Under the pieces are notes generated by a model. It saw only the letters and a list, made by a program, of their open reading frames with translations. It was not told the origin of the DNA and did not search any database. Positions 1 to 7,388 of a DNA stretch of 47,136 bases are shown here, in pieces. The stretch is from an uncultured Rikenellaceae bacterium. GTDB lineage: Bacteria > Bacteroidota > Bacteroidia > Bacteroidales > Rikenellaceae. The first letter of the stretch is position 1. Each line of letters starts with the position of its first letter. Both the position numbers and the translations under genes were made by a program. The stretch lies in NCBI GenBank assembly GCA_944415565.1, contig CALYBQ010000007.1, forward strand, positions 1 to 47,136, given 5' to 3'.

Positions 1-307
1 CACAAGAGAGCATAGGATAAAACTCATTGACGAATATATATCACGCCATTATTGACACTATTATCATGAATCTTGTCGACTAAGAAATATTTATTCGTGT
101 GCCATCATGAATTTTGTCGACTAGGCCAAGTTGTGGGAATGTCGGTGCGGGTGAATAACGGTATGCTTGGGAAGCCGATAGACGGTAGATGTCTTGTCCG
201 ATCTGTGGTTTGGTGCGAATTGGTAGAAATGAGTTGAAAAGATAGGGGGTACTCGGAGGTAGGGAGGTAACTAATACAGGAGGACTTGTATACTCGGTCC
301 AAGTAAA
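1..307. other. Intergenic region left of the invertible segment
   Basis: I see no supportable gene here. The only reading frame is a 65-codon minus-strand frame opening with TTG just outside the left inverted repeat, with no recognisable protein character. The one clear structure is a 20-bp direct repeat pair (63-82 and 104-123), listed separately. The gene to the left, possibly the recombinase that flips the neighbouring segment, is outside the window. Confidence 0.5.
63..123. repeat. 20-bp direct repeat pair, 41-bp period
   Basis: Positions 63-82 and 104-123 share the sequence ATCATGAAT[C/T]TTGTCGACTA, 19 of 20 identical, with the repeat unit starting every 41 bp. Each copy contains the palindrome GTCGAC. 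The copies lie about 185 bp outside the left arm of the inverted repeat. They could be binding sites for a regulator or recombinase, but nothing shows which. Confidence 0.55.
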
Positions 308-323
308 TTTCTATGTAAGAAAC
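308..323 (+). repeat. Left inverted repeat of the invertible segment
   Basis: TTTCTATGTAAGAAAC is the exact reverse complement of 594-609, and including position 307 the match is 16 of 17. The arm is itself a near-palindrome (TTTCT, 5-nt spacer ATGTA, AGAAA). This resembles a tyrosine-recombinase core site with two binding arms around a short crossover spacer. Confidence 0.85.
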
Positions 324-339
324 CTTTATATAATCCCCA

Positions 340-370
340 CAAAGCTAACGATAATTAATCGAAAACAAGC
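340..370 (-). promoter_or_regulatory. Leftward Bacteroidetes promoter inside the invertible segment
   Basis: On the minus strand TAGCTTTG (340-347) matches the TAnnTTTG -7 consensus exactly. A CTTG lies 18 nt upstream (plus coordinates 366-369), close to the TTTG -33 consensus at 19-21 nt. Start of transcription would be near 332-336, running left across the inverted repeat. It is the best candidate for the capsule promoter, currently pointing away from the operon. Confidence 0.65.
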
Positions 371-403
371 ATCTAAAACGAATCCAGATACTATTTTCAT
401 GGG

Positions 404-411
404 CAAATATA
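404..411 (-). promoter_or_regulatory. Second leftward -7 box
   Basis: Minus-strand TATATTTG fits TAnnTTTG exactly, but there is no TTTG at the expected distance. It is either a weak second promoter of the invertible segment or a chance match in AT-rich DNA. Confidence 0.3.
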
Positions 412-593
412 ATGCAGAGCATGATATTATTATATAGATTCTTCTTGTTGGCAACCCCAAAAGTGAACTTCTCAAAGCATTCCTATTGGTTGTCTGTCGC
501 CTGAATTATCGTTATACTTCATGGCAATTCCATGAAAAATACAGGCAATTCAATTGTATGTCACTAATTACAAGCCCTATACATACAGTCGAT

Positions 594-609
594 GTTTCTT
601 ACATAGAAA
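594..609 (-). repeat. Right inverted repeat of the invertible segment
   Basis: GTTTCTTACATAGAAA is the exact reverse complement of 308-323. With position 610 the arm reads as a palindrome of GTTTCT and AGAAAC around a 5-nt spacer (TACAT). The match does not extend beyond the arm, so the repeat is short and precise rather than a decayed insertion-sequence end. Confidence 0.85.
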
Positions 610-788
610 CGATATAGTTTAAGACTGACAGCTCTCATCGCGGGTTCGTGTTTGATCTGTGTGTCGGATGGCGTGTCAAACGCTTAGCGACCAAGTCTTT
701 ACGGCTGCATCTGGAGAGAATGATTTCCGGATGAGTGAGGGGAAGATATATCAAATAATGAAATAAACGGTTGCGTGGTTTGTCTGTA
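610..788 (+). promoter_or_regulatory. Capsule operon leader, candidate antitermination region
   Basis: This non-coding stretch lies between the right repeat and the antiterminator gene. UpxY proteins are known to act on the 5' leaders of their own operons. A candidate hairpin is closed by GTTTGA (650-655) and TCAAAC (676-681), with GGATGGCGTG in the loop side. No TAnnTTTG box occurs on the plus strand, so this region probably has no promoter of its own. The recognition element is not known to me for this lineage. Confidence 0.4.
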
Positions 789-1307
789 ATGGAATCTAAC
801 GAGGAATATTGGTTCGCCTATCGGGTTTTTCATAACAAGATAAAAAGTGTAATCGCACAAGCCCAAACGGATGGATGGCGTGTATTCGTACCCATGCGTA
901 CTGTGGAAAAAGTAGAAGGCCAACAACCACACTTTATAGAAGAACCTGTTATTCCGTCGTTGGTGTTCATTCGCTCCACCAAGGAGTATATGATGGCGAT
1001 CCGCAAAGATCCGAACAGTTACATAGGTGTTTATTGTCATCCGGGTACTCCGGAACCTGCCGTAATAGACGACAGGGAAATGGATATTTTCATGTTCGTG
1101 ACAACTACCGGATGCCAACGATTGGATGCGGTAGACGAAAAACTGGTTAAGGGTGATCGTATTCGTGTGACAGGAGGCTTGTTCAAAGGGGCTGAAGGGT
1201 ATATAACCCGAGTACATGGAACAAAACGTTTCGTGGTAGTCATTAAAGGCGTTGCTGCCGTTGCAACCACTTTCGTTCCGCGATGTTACATAGAAAAAAT
1301 AGGTTGA
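789..1307 (+). CDS. upxY: UpxY-like NusG-family transcription antiterminator
   Basis: This is a specialised NusG paralogue expected to bind RNA polymerase on the capsule operon leader and prevent premature termination. The N-terminal half fits an NGN domain (EEYWFAYRVFHNK, then WRVFVPMRTVEK and PSLVFIRST). The C-terminal part fits a KOW domain (KGDRIRVTGGLFKGAEGYI, about residues 120-138). I chose ATG 789 (172 aa) because the protein core begins right after it; a TTG at 771 would add six residues. As first gene of a capsule locus behind an invertible promoter it matches Bacteroides UpxY in position and size. The DNA is more GC-balanced than the AT-rich transferase genes downstream. The family call is firm; which leader it acts on is inferred. 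Confidence 0.85.
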   Translation: MESNEEYWFAYRVFHNKIKSVIAQAQTDGWRVFVPMRTVEKVEGQQPHFIEEPVIPSLVFIRSTKEYMMAIRKDPNSYIGVYCHPGTPEPAVIDDREMDIFMFVTTTGCQRLDAVDEKLVKGDRIRVTGGLFKGAEGYITRVHGTKRFVVVIKGVAAVATTFVPRCYIEKIG

Positions 1308-1596
1308 TCGCCGCGAGGCGGGTTGGTTTATAGCAGAATCTTTTGCCATACATCCTATTTTTTAATGTAGCGGGAATACTTTATAACAGTTATACTGCGG
1401 CGTCAGTCGCATGGGAATTGAACATTGTGTGTGCGATATTCGGCGAATAGACAATCATTATTGCCGCAATGTGTGTCCGGTGCATATTCCTGTCGGGAAT
1501 AGTGTGTTATCGGACCGAATTTAAAAAAGAAAATATATCGTATCTGTCTGCAAGTCTCGTTTGAGGCTACTGATATTGTGCAAAACGTAACCGATT
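1308..1596 (+). other. Intergenic region with nested hairpin
   Basis: No gene is visible. GTCCG (1475-1479) can pair with CGGAC (1511-1515) around an inner stem ATTCC/GGGAAT (1486-1490 with 1495-1500). No T-run follows, so it is not an obvious intrinsic terminator. It could be an attenuator or processing site between the antiterminator and the next gene. Confidence 0.3.
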
Positions 1597-2469
1597 ATGG
1601 ACAACAAGGCGTTGAACGAATTATACCGATTTGTTATCAGGCATAAATTGCATGCTCAAAGTCCTGTGCGTATGGCGGCGCTCGCACGCATGTTGGTCGC
1701 TTACAATAATCTTGTGTGCATGACGGCGGAAAACGATTATGACGAGCGCGATCGAATCATACGCAAGATAGATGCTTTGTTCGATGCGGTAGATTGCCGG
1801 GATACGGGAGGCCTATTGTTAAGGTATCGGCTGACGAAAGATGTGATGCTGGCTGTCTATGGCGATAGGGACGTAGAATGTGGCGATGCGTATCGTGATA
1901 TAGTCGGACGCTTCGTCACGTCTGTGGATCGTGTCGGAATGACGCTTGACGAGTTGGATACGATGAAATGCGTGGTATATGAGCTGGGGAACATATTCGG
2001 CGATAATACGCAATTCGATTATTATCCGTGGTTTCGCGAGCGTTGCGAAGAATGGATTTGCGGGATAGGAGAGAACGGTAGTTGGCAGAGTGTAGATCTT
2101 GCCGTAGCTGCCCGCAGGCTCGGTTTGCTGGAGGATAACCGCTGCGTGTTTAACGATTGCTCGTTTGACGACTGGATGCTGTCGGCGTACGGGTATTATA
2201 AGGCTGAGTTCGAGCGAGTGTTTCCGTCATTGAATACGCATGGCGATATAGGTATGCTTGGTGCTTGGGCCGATTTGCTTCGGATGCCGGGTTTCCTCCC
2301 ATGCGATACCGATCTGTACGATAGGGTGATCGGTCGGATGGAGACGATAGCCGGAACGGTGCAACCGCGTTCGGATATTTGGTATACGGCTATGAGCTAT
2401 GTCGTTGAACATCGTTGCCTCAGCATCGTCGGCAAGGCGCAGGAAGAGATGCTGCGCGATATTGCCTAA
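1597..2469 (+). CDS. Unrecognised 290-aa protein in the UpxZ position
   Basis: I do not recognise this family. The product looks soluble and mainly helical, with no signal peptide or membrane segment, and is acidic with many Asp/Glu and several Cys residues. N-terminal residues (LNELYRFVIRHKLHAQSPVR) resemble a helical bundle start. It sits second in the capsule operon, where Bacteroides loci carry UpxZ, a smaller protein (about 160 aa) that blocks UpxY proteins of other loci. The position suggests a regulatory role, but the length is nearly double and I see no clear UpxZ motif. It could be a lineage-specific UpxZ analogue or an unrelated protein. The reading frame is long and uninterrupted, so I am confident it is a gene, not of its role. 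Confidence 0.8.
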   Translation: MDNKALNELYRFVIRHKLHAQSPVRMAALARMLVAYNNLVCMTAENDYDERDRIIRKIDALFDAVDCRDTGGLLLRYRLTKDVMLAVYGDRDVECGDAYRDIVGRFVTSVDRVGMTLDELDTMKCVVYELGNIFGDNTQFDYYPWFRERCEEWICGIGENGSWQSVDLAVAARRLGLLEDNRCVFNDCSFDDWMLSAYGYYKAEFERVFPSLNTHGDIGMLGAWADLLRMPGFLPCDTDLYDRVIGRMETIAGTVQPRSDIWYTAMSYVVEHRCLSIVGKAQEEMLRDIA

Positions 2470-2662
2470 GCGTTGAAATATGCACAGCTGTTTCTTTGCA
2501 TTGTAACGCCGTCGCTTATTATACAAGTAACTACAACCCAATTATATCAATTCTATTTATCCTCATTCCATTCGGAGCGAATGTGGGCGTGTGCTATTGA
2601 TGTCTGACATCATGGCAGTGCGTCATATGGCTTAACGGCCGCGCTTCCGTTTATTTCAATTT

Positions 2663-4612
2663 ATGAAAGGTTATCTCTACAATCGACTTTTGTCGTCCAA
2701 TTATGTCAGTTATTGGTTGATCCTGTGCTTGGACATACTGCTGTCCGTGATGGGGACTGTCATGGCATGCCTGATAATACGGCATTTCACTCCTGTTGAA
2801 TTGCCCGGAAGTACGATTTGCTTGATAGCACTTGTCTCATGTACCGTGAGCGTCATATCGTTCTATGTTTTCAAGACATACAGGCTGGTAATACGACATT
2901 CGACCTTGAGGGAGCAATGGCGTTTCGGTGCGGCGGCGGTGATGAAAATAGGACTGATTTGTGTCGCTATGCCTTGGTTGGGAGCACTGCTTACGAGTCA
3001 ACAGATTATAGTAGGGGCCATCTTCGACCTAATGTTCACGCTTATTGCGTTGGCGACGGCCCGCATCGCAATGCTGATTCTTTACGATTACCTGATGGCG
3101 CGGCTGGCACAGCGCGGCAGCCGTATATTGATATATGGTGTCGGCGATAAAAGCGTGTCTATGGCGACACGGTTGCGTAATAATCCAAGTTATGGGGTGG
3201 CCGGTTTCTATACGTTCGGGTTGGACTACAAATCTTACCGGTTGGGCAATCTGCCGGTCTATTATTTCCGCAACGAGGCCGATTTCAGGTTCATAACGTT
3301 ACGCTATAAGATAGAAAGCATCTTATTTCCGGATTATGAGTCGGCACGGGCCGAACAGGACCGGCTGATTCGGTATTGCGAAAAGAACAAGGTAAAGGTG
3401 TTGGTTTCGCCGCCGGTCGATGAGGTCAGCGGAGATCAGCAGATGCGTGCTCCGATACGGGAGATCAGGATCGAGGATTTGTTGGGACGAGATGAGATCC
3501 GTATCAGTATGGACGAGATTATCGCTAATTTCCGTAATAAGACCATTATGGTGACTGGGGCAGCAGGAAGTATTGGCAGCGAATTGTGCCGCCAACTGGC
3601 AACGTTCGGAGTGGAGAAGCTGGTATTGTTCGACAACGCCGAAACACCTATGCACAATATCAGGCTCGAATTGGAGGAGCGTTTCCCCGAATTGGAGTTC
3701 ATCCCGATAATCGGCGATGTGCGTTTGCACACACGTCTCGATTATGCGTTCCATACATATCGGCCGCAGATAGTGTTCCACGCGGCCGCTTACAAACATG
3801 TGCCGTTGATGGAGGAGAATCCCTGCGAGGCTGTGCTAGTCAACGTGACGGGATCGCGCAATGTCGCCGACAAGTGTATCGAGTATGACGTGGAAAAAAT
3901 GATTATGATTTCCACCGATAAGGCTGTGAATCCGACCAATGTCATGGGATGTACGAAGCGGTTGGCCGAGATATATGTGCAGTCGTTGGGGCTCGCTATC
4001 GAAACGGGCAAGATTGCGGGGCGGACGAAATTCGTCACCACACGTTTCGGGAACGTACTTGGATCGAACGGTTCGGTAATTCCGCGTTTCCGGGAGCAAA
4101 TAGCCAAGGGCGGCCCGGTGACGGTTACACATCCTGAGATAACACGGTTCTTCATGACGATTCCGGAAGCGTGTCGGCTTGTGATGGAGGCTGCGACTAT
4201 GGCTACGGGGACGCAGATATTCGTTTTCGATATGGGCAAGTCGGTGAAGATTGCCGATATGGCTCGGCGGATGATAGAGTTGGCGGGGTTGGAGCCAGAC
4301 AAGGACATTAAAATCGAATATATGGGTCTGCGGTCGGGAGAGAAACTCTACGAAGAGGTTCTGTCGAGTACGGAAAATACGCTTCCGACGAGCCACGACC
4401 GGATTCGGATCGCTAAGGTGAGGGAGTACGATTACGCTGACGCGTGTGAAGTTACCGAAAAGCTTCGGCGGTTTTCTGTGGTTGGCGAGATTCCCGAGAT
4501 GGTTCGGCTGATGAAACGGACCGTACCAGAATTCCGATCCCTGAATTCGCAGTTCGAAAGGTTCGATATTGAAATACAGAGTGTTAAAATAGGAAATACA
4601 AATGCCAATTAA
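2663..4612 (+). CDS. Membrane-bound nucleotide-sugar 4,6-dehydratase (FlaA1/CapD/PglF type)
   Basis: Members of this extended SDR family remove water from UDP-GlcNAc to give a UDP-4-keto-6-deoxy sugar, the first step towards amino-deoxy sugars. Four membrane segments fill about residues 15-145. A CoA-binding-like domain follows ([13 protein letters not shown]), then the Rossmann NAD motif [15 protein letters not shown] from residue 298, and [16 protein letters not shown] at 417-432. The methionine replacing the usual SDR tyrosine before the lysine is typical of this subfamily. The 649-aa length is normal for the PglF/WbpM class. The gene overlaps ugd by 11 bp. The DegT aminotransferase at the far end of the operon is its likely partner. 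Epimerase activity, as in CapD, is the alternative. Confidence 0.9.
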   Translation: MKGYLYNRLLSSNYVSYWLILCLDILLSVMGTVMACLIIRHFTPVELPGSTICLIALVSCTVSVISFYVFKTYRLVIRHSTLREQWRFGAAAVMKIGLICVAMPWLGALLTSQQIIVGAIFDLMFTLIALATARIAMLILYDYLMARLAQRGSRILIYGVGDKSVSMATRLRNNPSYGVAGFYTFGLDYKSYRLGNLPVYYFRNEADFRFITLRYKIESILFPDYESARAEQDRLIRYCEKNKVKVLVSPPVDEVSGDQQMRAPIREIRIEDLLGRDEIRISMDEIIANFRNKTIMVTGAAGSIGSELCRQLATFGVEKLVLFDNAETPMHNIRLELEERFPELEFIPIIGDVRLHTRLDYAFHTYRPQIVFHAAAYKHVPLMEENPCEAVLVNVTGSRNVADKCIEYDVEKMIMISTDKAVNPTNVMGCTKRLAEIYVQSLGLAIETGKIAGRTKFVTTRFGNVLGSNGSVIPRFREQIAKGGPVTVTHPEITRFFMTIPEACRLVMEAATMATGTQIFVFDMGKSVKIADMARRMIELAGLEPDKDIKIEYMGLRSGEKLYEEVLSSTENTLPTSHDRIRIAKVREYDYADACEVTEKLRRFSVVGEIPEMVRLMKRTVPEFRSLNSQFERFDIEIQSVKIGNTNAN

Positions 4613-5864
4613 TAGAGCTGATAAAAAATTGAAAATAGCAGTCGCAGGTACAGGATATGTAGGTTTGTCAATCGCCATACTTTTAGCACAGCATAACGAA
4701 GTTGTGGCCGTGGATGTAATTCCAGAAAAGGTTGATCGTATCAATCGTAAAAGATCTCCGATTCAGGACGAGTATATCGAAAAGTATCTGGCTGAAAAAA
4801 AGTTGAATTTAAAGGCTACACTTGACGGTGCGTCTGCTTATCGTGATGCAGATTTTGTTGTCATTGCAGCTCCGACTAATTATGATCCTGTAAAGAATTA
4901 TTTTGATACAAGCCATGTGGAAGAAGTGATAGTGTTAGTAAAGGCTGTTAATCCAGATGCCGTAATGGTTATAAAGAGCACTATTCCTGTAGGGTATACA
5001 GAAAGTTTGCGAAATAAATTTGATACGGATAATATTATCTTTTCTCCTGAATTTCTACGTGAAAGCAAGGCTCTTTACGACAACCTGTATCCAAGTCGCA
5101 TCATTGTGGGACGTCCAAGTGACAATGTACGCATAGATGAGGCGGCACATGTTTTTGCCGGATTACTTCAGGATGGTGCTATTAAGGAAAATGTAGAGAC
5201 GTTGTTCATGGGCTTGACTGAAGCAGAAGCGGTAAAGTTGTTTGCTAATACCTATTTGGCGCTCCGTGTCAGTTATTTCAATGAACTTGATACGTATGCT
5301 GAGATGAAAGGTCTGAATACACGGGATATAATTGAAGGAGTAAGCCTTGATCCACGCATAGGTACACATTATAATAATCCGTCTTTCGGCTATGGAGGAT
5401 ATTGTCTGCCCAAAGACACTAAGCAGTTGTTGGCCAATTATTATAATGAGGTCCCTCAGAATATTATGACTGCTATTGTCGAAAGTAATCGTACAAGAAA
5501 AGACTTCATTGCAGAAAGGGTTTTGCAGATTGCTGGATCATACGAAAGTAATGGTTCCTATAATTCGACAAAAGAAAGAGATGTAATCATTGGTGTTTAT
5601 CGCCTGACGATGAAGTCCAACAGTGATAATTTCCGTCAATCCTCCATTCAAGGCGTGATGAAGCGCATCAAGGCTAAGGGTGCTACGGTCATTATCTATG
5701 AACCAACACTTGAGGATGGTACTACATTCTTTGGTAGCAAAATTATAAATGATCTTGCAACATTTAAGTCTCTATCGCAAGCTATCATTGCTAATCGTTA
5801 TGGTACATGTCTTGATGATGTAAAAGATAAGGTTTATACAAGAGATATTTTTAATAGAGATTGA
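4602..5864 (+). CDS. ugd: UDP-glucose 6-dehydrogenase
   Basis: Oxidises UDP-glucose to UDP-glucuronate, an acidic capsule precursor, in the cytoplasm. The N-terminal NAD site is GTGYVG (16-21). [13 protein letters not shown] around residue 150 and [13 protein letters not shown] are substrate-domain signatures. The catalytic cysteine is C268 in [16 protein letters not shown], and the C-terminal [20 protein letters not shown] is also conserved. From memory these match E. coli Ugd closely rather than the divergent nucleotide-sugar dehydrogenases common in Bacteroidetes capsules. The length of 420 aa is slightly above the E. coli enzyme, with an insert near residues 308-325. It starts inside the previous gene, and base composition turns markedly AT-rich here. 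Confidence 0.95.
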   Translation: MPINRADKKLKIAVAGTGYVGLSIAILLAQHNEVVAVDVIPEKVDRINRKRSPIQDEYIEKYLAEKKLNLKATLDGASAYRDADFVVIAAPTNYDPVKNYFDTSHVEEVIVLVKAVNPDAVMVIKSTIPVGYTESLRNKFDTDNIIFSPEFLRESKALYDNLYPSRIIVGRPSDNVRIDEAAHVFAGLLQDGAIKENVETLFMGLTEAEAVKLFANTYLALRVSYFNELDTYAEMKGLNTRDIIEGVSLDPRIGTHYNNPSFGYGGYCLPKDTKQLLANYYNEVPQNIMTAIVESNRTRKDFIAERVLQIAGSYESNGSYNSTKERDVIIGVYRLTMKSNSDNFRQSSIQGVMKRIKAKGATVIIYEPTLEDGTTFFGSKIINDLATFKSLSQAIIANRYGTCLDDVKDKVYTRDIFNRD

Positions 5865-5926
5865 AAGTTGGACATTTTAATTAGTTAACTAGGGGAGCAT
5901 AATATAGAACAACATTACACAGCTAG

Positions 5927-5978
5927 AATCAAGAGTCTGTGGCATTTTCATTACTTTTCTCTGCCACCGTTCTTGATT
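5927..5978 (+). other. Two-part hairpin between ugd and the pseudogene block
   Basis: AATCAAGA (5927-5934) pairs with TCTTGATT (5971-5978), and GTGGCA (5939-5944) pairs with TGCCAC (5962-5967). No T-run follows. It may be a terminator remnant, attenuator or RNA processing site in the operon. Confidence 0.4.
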
Positions 5979-6024
5979 GGCTGTTTCAAAATGATATTAA
6001 CTATGCTGGCAATAATATAATATA

Positions 6025-6722
6025 ATGGCAGTGGGACATGGTTTTCGCTTTGGGATTTACACTGAAGATAGGCCGAAAGGCTTTATCGAAGTAGATGGAG
6101 TGTCTATGATAGAGCGCAGCCTGCGCACACTCATCGCTTGTGGAATCAAACGAATCGTTATCGTCACCTGCTATATGAAGGAGGCGTTCGAAAAGCTTGA
6201 TAGCAACTTCATGAACGAATTTGCTGACGTCAAAATCCTCACATGTTACTCGCCTCGCTATGCATAGACCTACAACATGCGCTGCTTGATTGAAGATGAC
6301 TACCTGCTGCTGGACTTTGCATCGTCTTTGAACGCAAGGCCATCAAAGCTCTCATCGCTGCCGCCCCATCCTGACGTCATGCTCACCACTCCGATCAACA
6401 AGTTTCAAAACCAGTATTATGTGGAACAAGGATGGCTCACCAACTACTTGGTGAACAAAGCCGAAGTCAACACCAACTCAGAACTTGTCGGAATACACAA
6501 CCTCAGCAAGACTTTCTCCGACATCTTGATCAAAGAATACGACCGCATAGTCGGCGACAAACCAAAGCTCGGCTACGAGTTTGTCCTGCTCCAGACTGCA
6601 CAAACTTCTGCAAGATGTACGTACTTGACGTTCCTTGACTGCTTTGGTACGAAATCGACGATCCTGTCGACAAGCAATATGCAGAAGAATATAGTCACGA
6701 AAATAAAATCATTATACAATGA
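6025..6722 (+). pseudogene. Broken LicC-like nucleotidyltransferase
   Basis: Fragments of a choline-phosphate/sugar-phosphate cytidylyltransferase are recognisable. DRPKGFIEVDGVSMIERSL and the following RIVIVTCYMKEAF are the N-terminal nucleotide-binding half. HPDVMLTTPINKFQNQYYV is the middle, and WYEIDDPVDKQYAEEY is the usual C-terminus. The pieces lie in different frames. An in-frame TAG at 6265-6267 cuts SPRYA from TYNMRCL, there is a frameshift near 6320-6370, and the C-terminal piece is in yet another frame with a TGA before LLWYEIDD. The N-terminal AAG-GSR motif is degraded. The family is certain only to nucleotidyltransferase level; the gene is clearly dead. It marks an older sugar composition of the capsule. 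Confidence 0.85.
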
Positions 6723-6789
6723 CCTTGGAATGTGAGTGATTATATTTAATATGCTGATGTTCAGATGTTTTAGCTTTGCTCTTGTCTCG

Positions 6790-7200
6790 CGAGGTAACCC
6801 AATAGATACAAAATTTGCACACTGTGTGGCATACGTCAACTGGAAGATACCGAAGGAAGACCCAGAAGCACTCATCGTAGTGGCACCATCCGACCATCTC
6901 GTGCTTAACGTAAATGCGTTTCAGACAGCCATTCGCAGAGGCTTTGACTTCATAGCCCATGGCTACAGCATTCTCACCCTCGGCGTGTAGCCCACATGAC
7001 CAGAGACAGGCTGTGGCTACATCGAACAGGGCGAAGAAGAGCCATCAGCCGGCATCTATGCCATCAAGGCTTTCCGTGAGAAGCCAGATCTGCAGATAGC
7101 CCCGGGTACCTGCAGAAGGGAGGATACACATGGAACTGCGGCATGTTCATGTGGAGCGTATCTACTATCGTAGGCGAACTTCGATATGCACCATGGATAA
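6790..7200 (+). pseudogene. manC: Fragment of mannose-1-phosphate guanylyltransferase
   Basis: DPEALIVVAPSDHLVL followed by FQTAIRRGFDFI is the middle of a ManC-type GDP-mannose pyrophosphorylase. IYAIKAFREKPDLQ and GGYTWNCGMFMWSVSTI continue it in other frames as far as about 7180. An in-frame stop ends the first piece at 6990, further frame changes follow, and both the N-terminal GG-GSRFWP region and the C-terminal third are missing. The intact gene would have supplied GDP-mannose. It directly follows the broken nucleotidyltransferase, so the two probably decayed together after the capsule changed. Confidence 0.85.
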
Positions 7201-7388
7201 TAGGTGTCCAGCCCTAATCATCAATCACTTAGTACTATAGATAGGTTGTATAATCATTTATACAGGAAATGCGCAAGCATCGTGGTTCGATATCACTAAA
7301 TGAACAAATAATATCTCTAGTTTGACTTTGCATAGTTGAAGGGAGATAAGCCAAAGGTTTCTAAAATAAAAATACGTCATCATAATCT
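7201..7388. other. Non-coding stretch between pseudogenes
   Basis: AT-rich DNA with no recognisable coding trace. It separates the ManC fragment from the KAP NTPase relic and shows no insertion-sequence ends or long repeats. Confidence 0.4.

Larger units (their letters stand above)
308..609. other. Candidate invertible (phase-variable) capsule promoter segment
   Basis: A 302-bp segment is bounded by perfect 16-bp inverted repeats (308-323, 594-609) and holds no gene. It lies directly upstream of a UpxY-type capsule antiterminator. In Bacteroides, capsule operons are switched by inversion of promoter segments bounded by inverted repeats of similar size. Both TAnnTTTG boxes inside lie on the minus strand (340-347, 404-411), and I find none on the plus strand between 1 and 788. 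Transcription in this orientation would run left, away from the operon, so the state looks OFF. Inversion would move the better box to 570-577 on the plus strand, giving a leader of about 200 nt before the gene at 789. Inversion itself is inferred. Confidence 0.75.

Noticed and set aside
105-302. 65-aa minus-strand frame left of the inverted repeat, placed where the OFF-state promoter would transcribe it
   Set aside because: It starts with TTG, has no recognisable protein features and is in a region without other coding signs.
308-609. Insertion-sequence remnant instead of an invertible promoter
   Set aside because: The repeats end abruptly at 16 bp, are internally palindromic, enclose promoter boxes and no coding trace, and lie before a UpxY-like gene.
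660-680. An ops-like element (GGATGGCGTG) in the capsule leader
   Set aside because: It does not match the ops consensus GGCGGTAGCGTG well enough, and ops belongs to RfaH of Proteobacteria.
699-1349. 216-aa frame antisense to the UpxY-like gene
   Set aside because: Shadow of the NGN/KOW gene, which has clear family motifs.
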